Origin: CAZUZD01 sp964624465
GTDB lineage: Bacteria; Planctomycetota; Planctomycetia; Isosphaerales; Isosphaeraceae
Direction: 5' to 3'
Assembly (NCBI GenBank): GCA_964624465.1
Contig: CAZUZD010000382.1
Span: 1-5,576 of the forward strand
Length of the DNA: 5,576 bases
This document shows, one piece after another, positions 3,464-5,576 of the stretch. The notes below the pieces were generated by a model that was not told the DNA's origin, made no database searches, and saw only the letters and a program-made list of their open reading frames with translations. A program made the translations under genes and the position numbers. Position 1 is the stretch's first letter. Each line of letters begins with the position of its first letter.

Positions 3464-5576
3464 GTGGTGAAGAGATTCCTACGGATCGCGACGACCCTGG
3501 CGGCCCTGGCGGCCGGCTACTTCGGGTACGTGCGCGGCTTCGCCCTGGTCGTCGACCGGGTCGGCGTGACGCAGACGGTGCCGATCCTGCCCGACCGCGA
3601 GGCCCCCTCGCTGTCGCAGCTCGAGGCCCGCGAGCTGGCCATGCGCGCCTTCGGGCCCGGCCACTGGTCGATCAACACCGGCATCCAGTACTACGACTCG
3701 TATCGCGGCTTCTGGATGTTCGCCGGCGACTACGACCCCCAGGACAACGGCAAGCGGCTCGTGCTCAAGCCGTTCGCGCTGATCTGGCGCGACCGCCAGG
3801 GCCGCGCTCTCAAGACCCTCTCGGCGCAGTCGGCCACGCTGGTCTTCAACAAGGCTCCGCTGATGCCCAGGGCCGAGGGCGGGCCCGGCGCCAAGGCGGG
3901 GCCCGAGGTGCCCACCGGCGACCCGCACGTCGCCTTCGCCCGCATCGAGGGCGAGGTCGCGATCCGCGACGACAAGGGCACCCCGCGCGACCTGGGCGAC
4001 GACCTGACCATCGGCCCGCTGGCGTTCCTCGAGTTCGACGAGTCCAGGAGCCAGATCCGCAGCGACCAGCCCGTGGTCATCCGCGACCGCGACACCATGG
4101 CCACCGCCGCCGCCGGCCTGGAGATCAATCTGCTCCCCCGCGCCGGCGGCGCCAGCGGCACCTCGGGCGGCTACGACGGCGCCCGCTCGCTCCGATTGCT
4201 GGGCGCCGTGCGGATCACCGCGCAGGACGTCGGCGGCACCGGCCTGGTCCCCGGCGGCGCCGCGAAGACGGCGGCCCCGGGGGCGGCCCGCGAGCCCCGG
4301 CCCGGCGAGATCACCTGCGACGACGGCCTGCTGGTCGAGCTGCCCGCGCCCAGGCGGCCGGTGCTCATCGGCCCGCCGGCGCCGGCGGCGGCCACGCAGG
4401 CGTACTTCTCCAAGAACGTCCGGGTCCGCCAGGGCGACGCCCAGAACCCCGAGCAGCTCGACTGCACCAAGCTGCATTTGGTGCTCGAGCCCGCCCCGAA
4501 GCCGGCCCGACCCGCCAGCCCGCCGGCCGCCACCGCCGAGGGCGCGGCGCTCGGCGAGCTCGGCACGGCCATGGTCGTCGCCGAGGCCAACGCCCTCGCC
4601 TCCGAGGAGGAGGCCCGCCGCCGCGAGGCCGCCGGGCCGGTCTCGGGCCTGAGCCTGAAGCGGGCCCGCGCCAGCGGCCACGCCGTCTGGCTCCAGTCCA
4701 AGGCCCAGGGCGTCGTCGCCGTCGGCAACGAGCTGGTCTACGAGCGCCGGTTCCCCCAGGGGTCCGACACCACCTACTTCCGCGCCGAGTCGGGCCGGTT
4801 CGCCGAGATCCGCAAGGAAAATCCGGCCGACGGCACCCTCGACGTGATCCGCACCTACGACCTGACGGTGCACCACGAGGGCTCGACCTCGGCGGTCGCC
4901 TCGATCATCGCCGGCGGCCCCGGCCGGATGGAGACCCGCCGCGTCGCCGACCAGGCGATCGTCCGCTCGGCCGCCTGGCAGACCCGGCTGGTGCTGCAGC
5001 CGGTCGAGAACGACCCGAGCCGTCGCCAGATCACGCTCGAAGGCAAGCCGATGGTCAACGACCCGGCGCAGGGCCAGGTGACCTCGACCGAGGCGCTCGT
5101 CGCCGTGCTCGCCTCCCGCGACGCCGCCCCCGCCGGGGCCACCCCCCCCGCCGGCACCCCGGCCGCGCCGGCCGGCACGCCGGCCCCCGACGCCGGGGTG
5201 CAGCCGACGGCCTACCACGCCGAGGACGACCTGGCGGCCGCGCCCCGCACGCCCGCCGCGAAGCCGGACGCCTCGGCCGGCCCGCTCGGCGGCGGCTCGT
5301 ACCGCATCGAGCTGATCCGCGCCTGGCGGGATGTCGAGCTGGTGACCACCGGCCCGGTCGCCGGCCTCGACGGTCAGCCCGCCCCGGCCGCCGGCGCCCC
5401 GGGCAAGCCGGCCGACGGACCGCGCACGATCCGGGCCCGCGAGATGCTCGTCGCCCGCTTCGACGACCCCACCGGCGGCGCCACCCTCGCTCGCCCCGCG
5501 GCCCCTGCCCCCGCCCCGGCCGCGGCCCCGGTCGCCGCCGCACCGACCGACGCGGCCACGCCCGCCGCTCCGCCGA
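3464..5576 (+). CDS. large LptC/LptA-like (OstA-like) LPS transport protein, 3' end beyond the window
   Basis: An uninterrupted frame of 704 codons runs off the right edge. GTG 3464 (or the adjacent GTG 3467) is the likely start because a basic, hydrophobic anchor follows at once (VKRFLRIATTLAALAAGYFGYV, residues 2-23 in two overlapping parts), like the single membrane helix of LptC. Residues about 60-290 look LptC-like: strands around WSINTGIQYYDS (68-79), a GDYDP segment (88-92), and IRSDQPVVIRD (198-208), typical of the LptC pattern before a 'G.gl....' strand. LptA/OstA-like segments follow: YFSKNVRVRQGD (314-325), LKRARASGHAVWLQ with GNELVYERR (about 398-425), ITLEGKPMVND (523-533), and YRIELIRAWRDVELV with TIRAREMLVARFDDP (613-669). 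Ala/Pro-rich linkers lie at about 342-394, 553-612 and 670 onward. Position after kdsD-kdsC matches lptC-lptA of proteobacteria. The family assignment rests on motif pattern and gene order, not a search; a generic planctomycete OstA-like protein is the alternative. The product should be anchored in the inner membrane and face the periplasm. Confidence 0.68.
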   Translation, partial: MVKRFLRIATTLAALAAGYFGYVRGFALVVDRVGVTQTVPILPDREAPSLSQLEARELAMRAFGPGHWSINTGIQYYDSYRGFWMFAGDYDPQDNGKRLVLKPFALIWRDRQGRALKTLSAQSATLVFNKAPLMPRAEGGPGAKAGPEVPTGDPHVAFARIEGEVAIRDDKGTPRDLGDDLTIGPLAFLEFDESRSQIRSDQPVVIRDRDTMATAAAGLEINLLPRAGGASGTSGGYDGARSLRLLGAVRITAQDVGGTGLVPGGAAKTAAPGAAREPRPGEITCDDGLLVELPAPRRPVLIGPPAPAAATQAYFSKNVRVRQGDAQNPEQLDCTKLHLVLEPAPKPARPASPPAATAEGAALGELGTAMVVAEANALASEEEARRREAAGPVSGLSLKRARASGHAVWLQSKAQGVVAVGNELVYERRFPQGSDTTYFRAESGRFAEIRKENPADGTLDVIRTYDLTVHHEGSTSAVASIIAGGPGRMETRRVADQAIVRSAAWQTRLVLQPVENDPSRRQITLEGKPMVNDPAQGQVTSTEALVAVLASRDAAPAGATPPAGTPAAPAGTPAPDAGVQPTAYHAEDDLAAAPRTPAAKPDASAGPLGGGSYRIELIRAWRDVELVTTGPVAGLDGQPAPAAGAPGKPADGPRTIRAREMLVARFDDPTGGATLARPAAPAPAPAAAPVAAAPTDAATPAAPP

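Noticed and set aside
3479..5218. A 579-codon open frame on the - strand opposite the LptC/LptA-like gene
   Set aside because: The + strand frame has an N-terminal membrane anchor, beta-strand pattern and sensible gene order, while the - strand product is a Gly/Ala/Arg/Asp-rich string without domains.

Overview
The window is very GC-rich (about 70% or more by eye) and its genes are all on the + strand. A typical diderm gene order for Kdo-lipopolysaccharide synthesis and export (kdsD, then kdsC, then an LptC/LptA-like gene) sits in a genome with strongly C/G-ending codons, GTG starts and long Ala/Pro-rich linkers. The style suggests a high-GC planctomycete, perhaps of the Isosphaeraceae type. 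This is an inference from style and gene order; no taxonomic marker gene is present, and another high-GC diderm is possible.

Layout: (1) 2-160 is the 3' end of an unidentified gene. Directly after its stop, in the same frame, comes a GTG-started gene for a small exported protein of unknown function (161-733). (2) 734-1770 is about 1 kb without a convincing gene. Its left part holds a compact 177-bp repeat element (770-946): two near-identical 22-bp hairpins, in inverted flanking context, bracket four tandem 23-bp units. Its right part carries an AT-richer inverted repeat (1471-1501), a good sigma70-like promoter (1598-1626) and a structured leader with a perfect 9-bp stem around a GGA loop (1677-1697). 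(3) 1771-3377 is a tight two-gene operon, kdsD (arabinose-5-phosphate isomerase with SIS and paired CBS domains) and kdsC (HAD-family Kdo-8-phosphate phosphatase). (4) After an 86-bp gap, 3464 to the window end is a long open gene (at least 704 codons) encoding an N-terminally anchored protein with an LptC-like region followed by several LptA/OstA-like segments separated by Ala/Pro-rich linkers.

How the genes work together: KdsD converts ribulose-5-phosphate to arabinose-5-phosphate. KdsA (not in the window) condenses this with phosphoenolpyruvate to Kdo-8-phosphate, and KdsC dephosphorylates it to Kdo, the first core sugar of LPS. The third gene has the position of lptC-lptA in the proteobacterial kdsD-kdsC-lptC-lptA-lptB cluster and probably helps carry LPS across the periplasm, but as one large polypeptide rather than two small proteins. 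The most notable points are this apparent LptC/LptA-like fusion and the hairpin-bracketed tandem repeat element.
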